Below are positions 27,049-34,807 of a stretch of 40,859 bases of DNA, one piece after another (within the stretch, counting starts at the first letter, position 1; each line of letters opens with the position of its first letter). A model generated the notes under the pieces. It had not been told where the DNA came from, did not search any database, and was given only the letters and a program-made list of their open reading frames with translations. The stretch comes from Candidatus Nomurabacteria bacterium RIFCSPLOWO2_01_FULL_39_18 (GTDB lineage Bacteria > Patescibacteriota > Minisyncoccia > Phycocordibacterales > UBA9973): positions 64,911 to 105,769 of the forward strand of contig MFUV01000004.1 of the NCBI GenBank assembly GCA_001787005.1, written 5' to 3'. The position numbers were made by a program, and so were the translations under genes.

Positions 27049-29327
27049 AAAATAATATAAATAAGAAAAAATATTCCCCGCTCCAGCAAATACAGAAACG
27101 CGACGGCATGATAGTTCCCTTTGATGAAAAACGCATAACTCGCGCTATCTTCCGAGCAATGCAATCAGTGAAAGAGGGTGATGAAATACATGCTACCCAA
27201 GTAATGTATAGAGTACTGGATGCGCTTCTAGTCCTAAGAGAAGAGAAGGAAATAAAAACTTTTATCCCGCACGTCGAGACAATACAGGATATTGTAGAAA
27301 ATGAGCTTATCGCTTCGAATTTTTTAGCAACAGCGAAAGCCTATATCCTTTATCGAAAAGAAAGATCATTAGTGCGAGAAAAAGTTGGTTTTGTGCCCGA
27401 AAAAGTAAAAAGTTTGGTTGCTGAAGGTAAAAAATATTTTAGAAATTCGCTTGCTGAATTTGTTTACTATCGTACCTATGCAAGGTGGATAGAAGAAGAA
27501 GGTCGTCGTGAAACATGGATTGAAACTGTTGATCGTTATGTTAATTTTATGCGCGATAATATAAACGGCAAACTCACCGAAGCGGAGTACGCAGAAATTC
27601 GAGAAGCAATTCTTAAACAAGAAACGATGCCGTCCATGCGTCTTTTGCAATTCGCAGGCAAAGCAACCAGGCGGACAAATGTTTGTGCATATAATTGTTC
27701 CTTTATTGCTCCGAAAAGTTTCCAAGATTTTGCGGAGATTATGTATATCTCTATGTGCGGAACCGGAGTTGGCTGGTCGGTAGAAAGTGAAAACATCCAA
27801 GCGCTTCCGCAGATTCAAAAGCAGACGGGCAAAAAACTTCCAATCTATATAATCCCCGACAGCAAAGAGGGCTGGGCAGATGCGTTTGCTCTTGGTCTCA
27901 AGACATGGTTTACGGGGGGAGATATTATTTTCGATTATTCTCTTATTCGTCCTGCCGGCTCACGTCTTAAAACTATGGGGGGCAAGAGTTCAGGGCCCGC
28001 CCCGCTTCGATCTCTTCTTCTGTTTACTCGGCAGCGTGTGTTGCGTCGCCAGGGTAGACACCTGTCAAATTTAGATGCCCATGACATTATCTGCAAAATC
28101 GGTGAATGTGTCGTAGCGGGCGGTGTCCGCAGAAGCGCTATGATTTCACTTTCTGATTTAGATGATGAAATGATTCGCGACTCAAAAAAGGGTCAATTTT
28201 ATATTTCCGAGGGACAAAGAATGCTGGCAAATAATTCGGCAGTGTATCTTTCAAAGCCAACCACGACCGAGTTTCTGGAAGAATGGATCGCTCTAGTAAA
28301 GTCCGGTAGTGGCGAGCGAGGAATATTCAATCGCGGTGAGCTCTCCGGCACATTGCCAAAAAGAAGGCTTAACCAATGGAAAAATGGGGTGTACCCATCG
28401 TGGGGAACAAATCCGTGCGGAGAAATTGTTTTACAATCCAAACAATTCTGCAATCTTTCGGAAGTTATCGCAAGAGCAGATGACACTGAAGAGAGTTTAC
28501 TGCGAAAAATTCGTGTCGCGACGATATTGGGAACTTACCAATCAACTCTTACTTACTTTCCGTATCTATCAAAAGAATGGAAAAAGAATTGCGAGAAGGA
28601 GAGACTGCTTGGCGTATCCATCACCGGACAATGGGATTGCGAAAGAGTTCGTGATCCAAAGATCCTTGAAAAAATGAAGTTGACCGCAATTGAAACAAAT
28701 AAAAAATACGCAAAACGTTTTGGCATAGAACATTCAACTTGTATTACCTGTGTAAAGCCCTCAGGAACAGTTTCGCAAACAGTTGATTGTGCGAGCGGCA
28801 TGCATCCTCGCCACTCGCCATATTACATTCGCCGTATTCGCATCTCAGCCACCGATGCGCTTTTAAAAATGCTTAAGGATCAAGGCGTGCCGTATTATCC
28901 AGAAGTCGGACAAACCCTTGAAACTGCATCGACATTTGTACTTGAGTTTCCAGTCAAAGCGCCCGACGGAGTTATTTGCAAAGACGATATAAACGCGATT
29001 GCGCAACTAGAACATTGGAAGATAGTTAAACAACATTTTACTGAACACAATCCCTCAGTTACCGTTTCTGTTGGAGATGATGAGTGGTTAAAAGTTGCGA
29101 ATTGGGTGTACGAGAATTGGGATTTAGTCGGCGGGCTTTCATTCCTACCTCGCTCAAATCATATTTACCAATTAGCTCCATACGAGGCAATCACGAAAGA
29201 AAAGTACGAGGAAATGAAAAAACGTCTTGGCGATTTAGATTTTTCAAAAATTGTCACTTATGAAAGAGACGACGAGACAGAGATTAGACGTGAGCTTGCC
29301 TGTGTGGGCGGTCTTTGCGAAATATAA
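27045..29327 (+). CDS. nrdJ: Adenosylcobalamin-dependent ribonucleotide reductase (class II, RTPR-like)
   Basis: 760 residues. The N-terminal ATP cone (QIQKRDGMIVPFDEKRITRA, about 15-110) is an allosteric dATP/ATP site. The catalytic barrel has NVCAYNCSF (redox Cys), AGGVRRSA, TNPCGEI with the thiyl-radical Cys near residue 458 and FCNLSE, its partner Cys. The C-terminal C753-GGL-C758 pair re-reduces the active site. It makes deoxynucleotides using coenzyme B12 and needs no oxygen. No NrdA/B or NrdD is in the window. Overlaps the transporter gene by 4 bases. Confidence 0.95.
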   Translation: MKNNINKKKYSPLQQIQKRDGMIVPFDEKRITRAIFRAMQSVKEGDEIHATQVMYRVLDALLVLREEKEIKTFIPHVETIQDIVENELIASNFLATAKAYILYRKERSLVREKVGFVPEKVKSLVAEGKKYFRNSLAEFVYYRTYARWIEEEGRRETWIETVDRYVNFMRDNINGKLTEAEYAEIREAILKQETMPSMRLLQFAGKATRRTNVCAYNCSFIAPKSFQDFAEIMYISMCGTGVGWSVESENIQALPQIQKQTGKKLPIYIIPDSKEGWADAFALGLKTWFTGGDIIFDYSLIRPAGSRLKTMGGKSSGPAPLRSLLLFTRQRVLRRQGRHLSNLDAHDIICKIGECVVAGGVRRSAMISLSDLDDEMIRDSKKGQFYISEGQRMLANNSAVYLSKPTTTEFLEEWIALVKSGSGERGIFNRGELSGTLPKRRLNQWKNGVYPSWGTNPCGEIVLQSKQFCNLSEVIARADDTEESLLRKIRVATILGTYQSTLTYFPYLSKEWKKNCEKERLLGVSITGQWDCERVRDPKILEKMKLTAIETNKKYAKRFGIEHSTCITCVKPSGTVSQTVDCASGMHPRHSPYYIRRIRISATDALLKMLKDQGVPYYPEVGQTLETASTFVLEFPVKAPDGVICKDDINAIAQLEHWKIVKQHFTEHNPSVTVSVGDDEWLKVANWVYENWDLVGGLSFLPRSNHIYQLAPYEAITKEKYEEMKKRLGDLDFSKIVTYERDDETEIRRELACVGGLCEI

Positions 29328-29331
29328 TCGT

Positions 29332-29901
29332 ATGTTATACACCGGAAAAGGCGACAATGGAACAACGAAACTCTTTGATTGCCCGCAGGGCAAGAGAGTT
29401 AGTAAATCTGAGTTTGTCTTTGAAGTGCTCGGGACGCTGGACGAGCTTAACTCATCGCTTGGATACGCAAAGATACTTTCAAAAAAATCAAAGGATACAC
29501 TCTTTATCGAGACAAGAAAAGTTTTCTATGAAGAAATTCTTGATAAGCTTCAACAAAATTTATTTTGTATTCAAGCGGAATTGGGAGGATCGGATATACA
29601 TCCAACCAAAACTCATATAGATTATCTTGAGAAAGTTGTACATGAAGTAGACACGTTGCTTCCTCCAATTAAATCTTTCGTTATTCCCGGAGGAGGAGAG
29701 ACGGGAGCGTATCTGGACATCGCGCGAACCATTGCACGGCGAGCAGAAAGAGGGTGTGTGATTTTGCGAGATAAGAAAGAAAGAAAAATTGACGATATGA
29801 GTCTGCAATTTTTAAACAGACTTTCGAGCGTACTGTACGCTCTTGCTAGGTTTGCAAATTATCAAGAGGGATATACAGAGAAAAGACCCATATATCAATA
29901 G
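29332..29901 (+). CDS. PduO-type cob(I)alamin adenosyltransferase
   Basis: 189 residues from ATG at 29332, 4 bases after the reductase stop. MLYTGKGDNGTTKLF is the N-terminal ATP-binding motif; GTLDELNSSLGYAK, IPGGGETGAYLDIARTIARRAER and FLNRLSSVLYALARFAN are the other PduO (ATR) signatures. It builds adenosylcobalamin from cobalamin and ATP, the cofactor required by the reductase just upstream. Family proteins act as trimers in the cytoplasm. Upstream in-frame starts would lie within nrdJ and are rejected. Confidence 0.93.
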   Translation: MLYTGKGDNGTTKLFDCPQGKRVSKSEFVFEVLGTLDELNSSLGYAKILSKKSKDTLFIETRKVFYEEILDKLQQNLFCIQAELGGSDIHPTKTHIDYLEKVVHEVDTLLPPIKSFVIPGGGETGAYLDIARTIARRAERGCVILRDKKERKIDDMSLQFLNRLSSVLYALARFANYQEGYTEKRPIYQ

Positions 29902-29923
29902 TTGCATTTTCTCGCAACTTATT
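29899..29923 (+). promoter_or_regulatory. Candidate operator upstream of arsR
   Basis: TAGTTGC (29899-29905), 8 bases, GCAACTTATT (29914-29923): the same half-sites, spacing and flank as at 26427-26451. TATATC just upstream may be a -10. Suggests autoregulation. Confidence 0.6.
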
Positions 29924-29936
29924 TCATACTTCAACT

Positions 29937-30257
29937 ATGAAAGCGGTCACAAAAATAAAAAGACCTTTGCCAAGAATAGCGTATGAGCAAAATGCAGTAA
30001 CGTATAAAATACTAGCTAATTCAAAGCGCTTAGAAATTTTGAATCTCTTGCGGGAACAGGAAATGCCCGTAGAAACACTTGTAAAAGAGCTCGGCATCAG
30101 CAAAGCCAATGTGTCTCAGCATCTGGCGCTCCTTCGCCACGCAAGGCTAGTAACAGTACACAGAAAGGGCCTGAACGCCTTCTATAATATAATTGATCCC
30201 CGAATTGTCGAACCATGCCGCATTCTGCATAAACTTTCCCATAAAGACAAAAGTTAA
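29937..30257 (+). CDS. ArsR-family winged-helix regulator
   Basis: 106 residues. Winged helix-turn-helix: SKRLEILNLLREQEMPVETLV, ELGISKANVSQHLALLRHARL (recognition helix) and VTVHRKGLNAFYNII (wing). The classic metal site ELCVCDL is absent; the only Cys is in EPCRIL near the C-terminus, so it does not look like an As/Cd sensor. Its place after the reductase and adenosyltransferase genes, plus the shared inverted repeats, suggests it represses this operon and itself; the ligand may be a cobalamin form or redox state. It overlaps the convergent cupredoxin gene by 4 bases. Confidence 0.9.
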   Translation: MKAVTKIKRPLPRIAYEQNAVTYKILANSKRLEILNLLREQEMPVETLVKELGISKANVSQHLALLRHARLVTVHRKGLNAFYNIIDPRIVEPCRILHKLSHKDKS

Positions 30258-30625
30258 CTAAAGTTAATCTGAAAACTATACATTCCCATCCCACAAACTC
30301 CTCGCAGGGGTACACCAGCTTTTGGTGTACCTAGGTCAATTTCTGTTTCTCCAGTTTGAGGTAGAATTTTTTGGAATCCAACAGAATGGATAACAAGTGA
30401 AGCCGAACAATCATAAGTGCCATTTGTTTTCATAATAAGTTTTGTGGGTATGCCACCTTTTGCTTCTGTTATTTGCGGAGAATATCCGCCTTTAGCATCA
30501 ATGGTAATATACTGAACACCGTCTTTAATTTCTACACTTTGCGTTGATGTGGTTCCGCCGATAAAAATAATGGCAATGACAACGATAAGGGCAAGGGTGA
30601 TGATTATGTAAACCGTTTTATTCAT
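30254..30625 (-). CDS. Membrane-anchored cupredoxin-like copper protein
   Basis: 123 residues: N-terminal helix (4-22), then one cupredoxin domain. Candidate copper ligands: C73 in YDCSASLVIH with H80, and C111, M113 and M115 in GVCGMGMY, the EfeO/CopP-type pattern. It would hold copper outside the membrane, close to the CopA exporter and HMA-SafE protein of the same island. The start codon abuts the TCTAACGGG-type inverted repeat (30626-30744). A hairpin at 30309-30331 lies in the coding region. Confidence 0.85.
   Translation of the reverse strand: MNKTVYIIITLALIVVIAIIFIGGTTSTQSVEIKDGVQYITIDAKGGYSPQITEAKGGIPTKLIMKTNGTYDCSASLVIHSVGFQKILPQTGETEIDLGTPKAGVPLRGVCGMGMYSFQINFS
30309..30331. repeat. 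Hairpin inside the cupredoxin gene
   Basis: GGTACACCA (30309-30317) and TGGTGTACC (30323-30331) are a perfect 9-bp stem with loop GCTTT. It encodes GTPKAGVP, just before the copper-binding CGMGM motif. Confidence 0.7.
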
Positions 30626-30744
30626 CCCGTTAGAGATAGGAAATCTTTAGATTTCCGTAGTTATATTATTTTTAATTAAAATTTTCGACATAAAATTATT
30701 TTTCTATATTATTTCTAACAACAAACTATAAAATCTCTAACAGG
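30626..30744 (-). promoter_or_regulatory. Leader of the cupredoxin gene with a long-range inverted repeat (TCTAACGGG type)
   Basis: CCCGTTAGAGAT (30626-30637), touching the ATG, pairs with ATCTCTAACAGG (30733-30744). An inner hairpin GGAAATC-TTTA-GATTTCC lies at 30639-30656. Same layout as the pilin leader at 12457-12555. Confidence 0.6.
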
Positions 30745-30757
30745 ATTCATCTCCCCA

Positions 30758-31777
30758 TTATATATTAAATAAAGGATCAATGATGCCAAGACCTGCCAAT
30801 CCTGCTAACAGCGCAAACATGCCAAGACCTATCACCACAACTCCGGCAGACTTAAAGAAAAGAGATGCGTGTTTCCCGTGAGCGAAAGATGCCGAGCCAA
30901 AGGATAGAAATGCGAGCACTGGAAGCGTGCCTAGAGCAAATGTAAACATAATCAAAAAACCAGACATGAAAGATCCGCTTGAGAGAGCAACTACCTGCAT
31001 TGACTGAGTAAACCCACAAGGCAGAAAAAAAGTGCCGAACCCAATCACCAGCGGGGTAAGAGTTTTATGTTCTATTTTTTTGAAAAAGTTGAAAATACCA
31101 GATGGTAATGTCAATTTATTTTTGGTAAAAATTCCGACTAAGTTCAAACCAAGCATCAACATAACCAGAGATGCAATAATTCCCAATATCGCAGTAAATG
31201 TAAAATTAATGCCGATAGCATCGCCAATCACTCCAAGCACTCCGCCGAGTATCGCAAAGCTTGCCAACCTTCCAACGTGAAAAAGTAAGAAGGTTTTTGT
31301 ATCACTAACATTATCTTGCGAAATTTTAGCCGAAAGTGAAAGTACTAAACCACCGACAATAGCAAGACAGCTCGAAATCGATGCGATTAGTCCAATGATA
31401 AAGCTCGTTACCGGTGTCGTCTCCCCGCCAATACCTAGATTCAGGATTCCTGATTTTTGTAATACAAAGAATAAAATCAGAAATGCAAGACCAGTCGGCA
31501 CTGCTCTCCAAATAATGTTATCGCCACTTTTATCAATGGAAACCCCTGATAATTTTTCAACTGAAAGAGAGTAACCGTTTGGTTTTATTTTGCCAGTTAA
31601 TATGCTTGCAATTTCCTCGGGGCTTTTCTCGTTGTCAACCCTTACTTCGACAATTTCTTCTTCAAGATCAACTTTCGCACCTTTCACAAACTCTTGCTCG
31701 TTCAAAATATCTTCAATCAAGATTTTGCACGATGCGCAATGGGTACCAGATACGCGAAATGTGTATGTTTTTAGCAT
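30758..31777 (-). CDS. HMA domain fused to a SafE/DsbD_2-type membrane protein
   Basis: 339 residues. Residues 1-70 are a heavy-metal-associated domain with C14-A-S-C17 (GTHCASCKILIE). After a linker, six membrane helices follow with SSCLAIVGGLVLSLSA, LLFHVGRL and FLPCGFTQSMQVVALSSG, the paired intramembrane Cys motifs of the CcdA/SafE (UreH-like) group. Such fusions are found with copper exporters and may pass electrons or metal across the membrane. Its place before the cupredoxin gene and after other Cys-motif proteins supports a copper or thiol role. Confidence 0.87.
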   Translation of the reverse strand: MLKTYTFRVSGTHCASCKILIEDILNEQEFVKGAKVDLEEEIVEVRVDNEKSPEEIASILTGKIKPNGYSLSVEKLSGVSIDKSGDNIIWRAVPTGLAFLILFFVLQKSGILNLGIGGETTPVTSFIIGLIASISSCLAIVGGLVLSLSAKISQDNVSDTKTFLLFHVGRLASFAILGGVLGVIGDAIGINFTFTAILGIIASLVMLMLGLNLVGIFTKNKLTLPSGIFNFFKKIEHKTLTPLVIGFGTFFLPCGFTQSMQVVALSSGSFMSGFLIMFTFALGTLPVLAFLSFGSASFAHGKHASLFFKSAGVVVIGLGMFALLAGLAGLGIIDPLFNI

Positions 31778-31802
31778 TGAACATACAATTTATCACGAAA
31801 AA

Positions 31803-32474
31803 TTACGCCCCGCAACCTGTCACACTTTTTTGTTGTATTGGCGGAAACCAGAGAGCATTCACTTCTTGTGCAGTTTTATGCATATCCGTTTCAGTCGCTC
31901 CCTGTGAAGCCATCAGCTCAAGTAATCCGAGCATCGCCATACCGTGGTTGCAATCGGGGAAATAAGTTGAATTCTGACAACATGGTCGAAATATTCCTTT
32001 GGAAACTTTTTCAACTAATATCTGCTGTTCTGATGTGAGTGTTACGAAAGAATGCATGCTGTAATGGTCCATAGCGCTACCTTTTGCAAGCGTCCAGCCG
32101 CCAGTGGATGCGAAATTCCCCGCCCCGCCGTACCTTGGGTCCATCATTGGACCATTTTCCAAAATTGGATTCTTGTTCGCCAGTCCAAATGCCCAAAGCA
32201 TATTTAACATCATTCCGGAATTTTCTGAATTAACTGCCAGATTTTCGTTATTGGTGCCGTAAAGCAATTTTTTATTCGCTTCCGTCAGCCCGCCTCTTCG
32301 ACTATAAAGATTTTCGAACTTATCTTTATCTATCACCCCGGCTTCCACCATTTTTACTCCGAGATCTCCCCAATTGATAGCCGAGAAGGCTTTCGGTAGA
32401 ACAGGAGTGAAGCCAAAAAGAATAATAATGAGAATAATCAGAGAAGAATATAATATTTCTTTTATTTTGTTCAT
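31803..32474 (-). CDS. Exported protein of unknown function with a CC-x8-C-x-H motif
   Basis: 223 residues: cleavable-looking signal (about 1-32), then a helix-rich domain. The notable motif is C165-C166-QNSTYFPD-C175-N-H177-GMAMLGLLELM, with another Cys at 221 near the end. GNFASTGGWTLAKGSAMDHYSMHSF is also conserved-looking, rich in His and Met. Together these could form a metal or redox centre outside the membrane. Set between HMA-SafE and the CPICAG protein. I cannot assign a family. Confidence 0.8.
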   Translation of the reverse strand: MNKIKEILYSSLIILIIILFGFTPVLPKAFSAINWGDLGVKMVEAGVIDKDKFENLYSRRGGLTEANKKLLYGTNNENLAVNSENSGMMLNMLWAFGLANKNPILENGPMMDPRYGGAGNFASTGGWTLAKGSAMDHYSMHSFVTLTSEQQILVEKVSKGIFRPCCQNSTYFPDCNHGMAMLGLLELMASQGATETDMHKTAQEVNALWFPPIQQKSVTGCGA

Positions 32475-32498
32475 TTAATTTTTATTAATTAATAATTT

Positions 32499-32813
32499 TT
32501 AGCAACAGTCATCTAATTGCTCCTTTAATATTTCAGCTTTTCCATTATTTCTATTCACGATCTTTCGTCTCTTCAGAATCTTGTATTTTTCTTCAAGTTT
32601 ATTTGTAATACCCACAACAGATCCACCCATGAGCACTGCTGTTACCAGCTGATACTTCTCAACTGATAACAGCCCGTAACCCATTCCAAGAAGCATCCAA
32701 AGCCAAGTAAGCGAGACTCCGGCGCAGATCGGACATATTTTTATCGATAGTTTTTTATTCACAAACCAAATTACAGAGACTATCAGTAAGATTGATATTA
32801 TTGCAATAGTCAT
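32499..32813 (-). CDS. Small membrane protein with CPxC and terminal CC motifs
   Basis: 104 residues with three hydrophobic segments (about 2-18, 33-48 and 55-70). C27-P-I-C30 lies at the membrane edge (KICPICAGVSLTWLW), a thioredoxin-like spacing, and the protein ends in DDCC. Both motifs suggest thiol exchange or metal handling. It begins 1 base after the CcdA-like stop, so the two are surely coupled. No known family recognised. Confidence 0.75.
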   Translation of the reverse strand: MTIAIISILLIVSVIWFVNKKLSIKICPICAGVSLTWLWMLLGMGYGLLSVEKYQLVTAVLMGGSVVGITNKLEEKYKILKRRKIVNRNNGKAEILKEQLDDCC

Positions 32814-32814
32814 G

Positions 32815-33594
32815 TTAAATGAAAAAAATTAAAATACCGATAATAATCATCACAAGGCCAGTCCAGAATTTTAATCCATTCATGTTGTCACGCTTCCATA
32901 TTTGTACTTTTTCGACCAGCGCTTTTTGAGCCGCTACGAACAATACAACTACCAATGGGATAATCAGAATAAAATTATAGAGCAGAAGATAATTAAATCC
33001 GCTCATATAAGTCATTCTGTCACGCAAGAGACCTATAACCATAAGATATGGGCCACCCATGCACGGAAACTGACAAATACCGACAAGTAAACCCAATCCA
33101 AACACTGCCGGAAAAGAAGCCTTGTCCATTAATTTCCCCATTACACTATGGGCTACCCCGGGGATCTTGAGCTTGATCGGGAAAGTCGGGAAGAAACGAT
33201 TTATAAGATTAATCACTCCAAAAGCAATGAGCAATGTTGCGCCCAGTTTCCCCATAAAGTGTGGAGTATTGAAGAGATGCAATACTTTCAATATCCCGAG
33301 TCCTATCAAGAAATATGCCGTGAATATTCCAATTATATATGTCCCCCCTAATTTTAAGATTTTTTCTCTACTCATTTGAATTCCGAAAAGAAATGCGATG
33401 GTTATGAGAAGAATTGAGAACGAGCAAGGATGCACACTGTCTAGAAGCGCAGATATAAGGACAAGCGGCAAGAGCCATGTTCCCTGTCTGCTGATACTCC
33501 AAAGTATCGACGCAGTCGCAGAGCTGTTCTTGAGAATAACTATCCCAACTATAACGACAAACAAAACACCGACCGTAATAATAATTTTTTTCAT
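32815..33594 (-). CDS. CcdA/DsbD-like thiol-electron membrane carrier
   Basis: 259 residues and about seven membrane helices. The two Cys motifs are SVHPC57SFSILL and GIC173QFPC177MGGPYL, corresponding to the paired Cys of CcdA/DsbD that move electrons from cytoplasmic thioredoxin to exported thiols. The N-terminus has an extra helix before the first motif. It is flanked by DUF1573 (4-base gap) and the CPICAG protein, likely partners receiving the electrons. Confidence 0.88.
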   Translation of the reverse strand: MKKIIITVGVLFVVIVGIVILKNSSATASILWSISRQGTWLLPLVLISALLDSVHPCSFSILLITIAFLFGIQMSREKILKLGGTYIIGIFTAYFLIGLGILKVLHLFNTPHFMGKLGATLLIAFGVINLINRFFPTFPIKLKIPGVAHSVMGKLMDKASFPAVFGLGLLVGICQFPCMGGPYLMVIGLLRDRMTYMSGFNYLLLYNFILIIPLVVVLFVAAQKALVEKVQIWKRDNMNGLKFWTGLVMIIIGILIFFI

Positions 33595-33598
33595 TAGA

Positions 33599-34132
33599 TT
33601 AAGGAGTTACATTGGCTTTAATTTCAAACTGAAGTTTATTACCAGCCTCATCTTCGAGGTAAACAAACCGATCAATCATACCGACCCCGGCTGGACCGTG
33701 AGCATTTGGGTCATACACAACTTCTATATCGAGCGACCCACCAGCTTTTATGATTTCATTAGCTTTAGGAACTGTTCCACCATGACCCGGCATGCCAAAC
33801 GGCCTGCTTTTGCTTCCATTTTCTTTAATAATATAAGCAGTCGTGCACATGCAAGAAGTAGTTAAGCTTGGCACTTTTATATCTTCATTTGTAGGATTAG
33901 TCACCCTAAATACTCTGCTCACATTTCCGTTTTTCATAGAGATTGTGCCAAAATCATAGAATGTTTCTAGGGCAGTCAAAGTATTCGCCGCTACATTTCC
34001 TGTTCTAGCTGGATGTGATTTTGTTAGATTATTAGCGTTTAATTCTCTATTTTCTATTGACTTGCTCCACCACACTAAGCTGGTGACACCAATAATAATT
34101 ATAGTTATTGAGACAAGTGTTGTTTTGTTCAT
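33599..34132 (-). CDS. Membrane-anchored DUF1573 protein with CxC
   Basis: 177 residues: one N-terminal helix (5-21) and an extracellular Ig-like DUF1573 domain (YDFGTISMKNGNVSRVFRVTN). C94-M-C96 follows SLTTS, the CxC pattern of this family, and GMPGHGG (M114, H117) could provide metal ligands. DUF1573 function is unknown; pairing with a CcdA-like gene suggests its Cys pair is a redox partner. First gene after a terminator at 34157-34178, so it probably starts the thiol part of the island. Confidence 0.88.
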   Translation of the reverse strand: MNKTTLVSITIIIIGVTSLVWWSKSIENRELNANNLTKSHPARTGNVAANTLTALETFYDFGTISMKNGNVSRVFRVTNPTNEDIKVPSLTTSCMCTTAYIIKENGSKSRPFGMPGHGGTVPKANEIIKAGGSLDIEVVYDPNAHGPAGVGMIDRFVYLEDEAGNKLQFEIKANVTP

Positions 34133-34156
34133 AAGATTTTAGATAATTAGCATAGT

Positions 34157-34178
34157 AAAAAATCCTCTTGTGAGGATT
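34157..34178 (-). terminator. Rho-independent terminator
   Basis: On the minus strand AATCCTC-ACAA-GAGGATT is followed by TTTT. It lies 35 bases after the stop of the 139-residue gene and before DUF1573, separating two transcripts. Confidence 0.75.
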
Positions 34179-34212
34179 CATCGACACAGCTAAAGATCGT
34201 ACGACAAAATAA

Positions 34213-34632
34213 TTAGCTATGTCTTACATATGAAAGTGATGGACTATTCTCAAAAAGTGAGAGCCATTTATTTATTTCCTGCGAGTAGGAATAAAAATTC
34301 TTATTATCTAGGTAATATTTCCATTTATAAAAATGCTGTTTTTGATTAAAAAAATTCTGCTTGCCAAAGAAATACAGAACAACTCCCAAAATCAGAACTA
34401 AAAAGACAAATAGTGATGGAAAAATTGCGGTTGAAAACTGTTGCCACTTATTTATGTGATCGAGAGTATTTTCGCATATTGAATAACTATTTTCTGCGTA
34501 GGGGCAATTTATCATCGGCGTTCCGACTAAATGATCGGCATGATTGAACTGTAGCAAACCGAACACACCCATGCTTATAAAGGCAAGCAGAACGAAAACA
34601 CCGGCTAATGATTTTAATCTATGAAAACTCAT
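34213..34632 (-). CDS. Two-helix membrane hypothetical
   Basis: 139 residues with helices at about 8-28 and 68-90. The loop between them is outside and holds C43 and C53 (MINCPYAEN, SICEN), a likely disulfide or metal pair, with HADH before it. The C-terminal tail is basic and aromatic. It resembles small proteins that occur beside copper genes but no family is certain. It follows the Met-rich peptide gene with a 5-base gap. Confidence 0.72.
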   Translation of the reverse strand: MSFHRLKSLAGVFVLLAFISMGVFGLLQFNHADHLVGTPMINCPYAENSYSICENTLDHINKWQQFSTAIFPSLFVFLVLILGVVLYFFGKQNFFNQKQHFYKWKYYLDNKNFYSYSQEINKWLSLFENSPSLSYVRHS

Positions 34633-34637
34633 ATTGA

Positions 34638-34763
34638 TTATTTATTGATTTGTTTGAATAGCCAGATGCCGAGCAGAATGAGGTCAATCATCACCACTAT
34701 GGCAATGACAGAACCAAACCCTCCACCCATCATCCCGCTATACCCGTATCCATATCCCATCAT
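34638..34763 (-). CDS. Met/Gly/Tyr-rich small membrane peptide (41 residues)
   Basis: The frame starts ATGATG at 34763 and stops with TAA at 34638. The sequence begins MMGYGYGYSGMMGGGFG, then one membrane helix (SVIAIVVMIDLILLGIWLF) and a short basic tail. AAGGAG lies 12 bases before the first ATG. Four Met in the first 12 residues, in an extracellular-facing tail beside copA and cupredoxin genes, suggest weak Cu(I) binding, an inference. It is below usual gene-calling size but lies neatly between two genes in the same direction. Confidence 0.72.
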   Translation of the reverse strand: MMGYGYGYSGMMGGGFGSVIAIVVMIDLILLGIWLFKQINK

Positions 34764-34807
34764 GTAAGCATTATACTCCTTATTTATAATAAAGCTACTT
34801 CAATCTT

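Noticed and set aside
30309-30331. Palindrome in the cupredoxin gene as an inserted mini-element like those in ligA
   Set aside because: The encoded GTPKAGVP fits the normal length before the CGMGM motif, so chance or convergent symmetry cannot be excluded; listed only as a hairpin.
31940-31980. Selenocysteine or recoded TGA in the CC-C-H protein
   Set aside because: All Cys are ordinary codons and no in-frame TGA occurs; TGA ends genes normally in this window.
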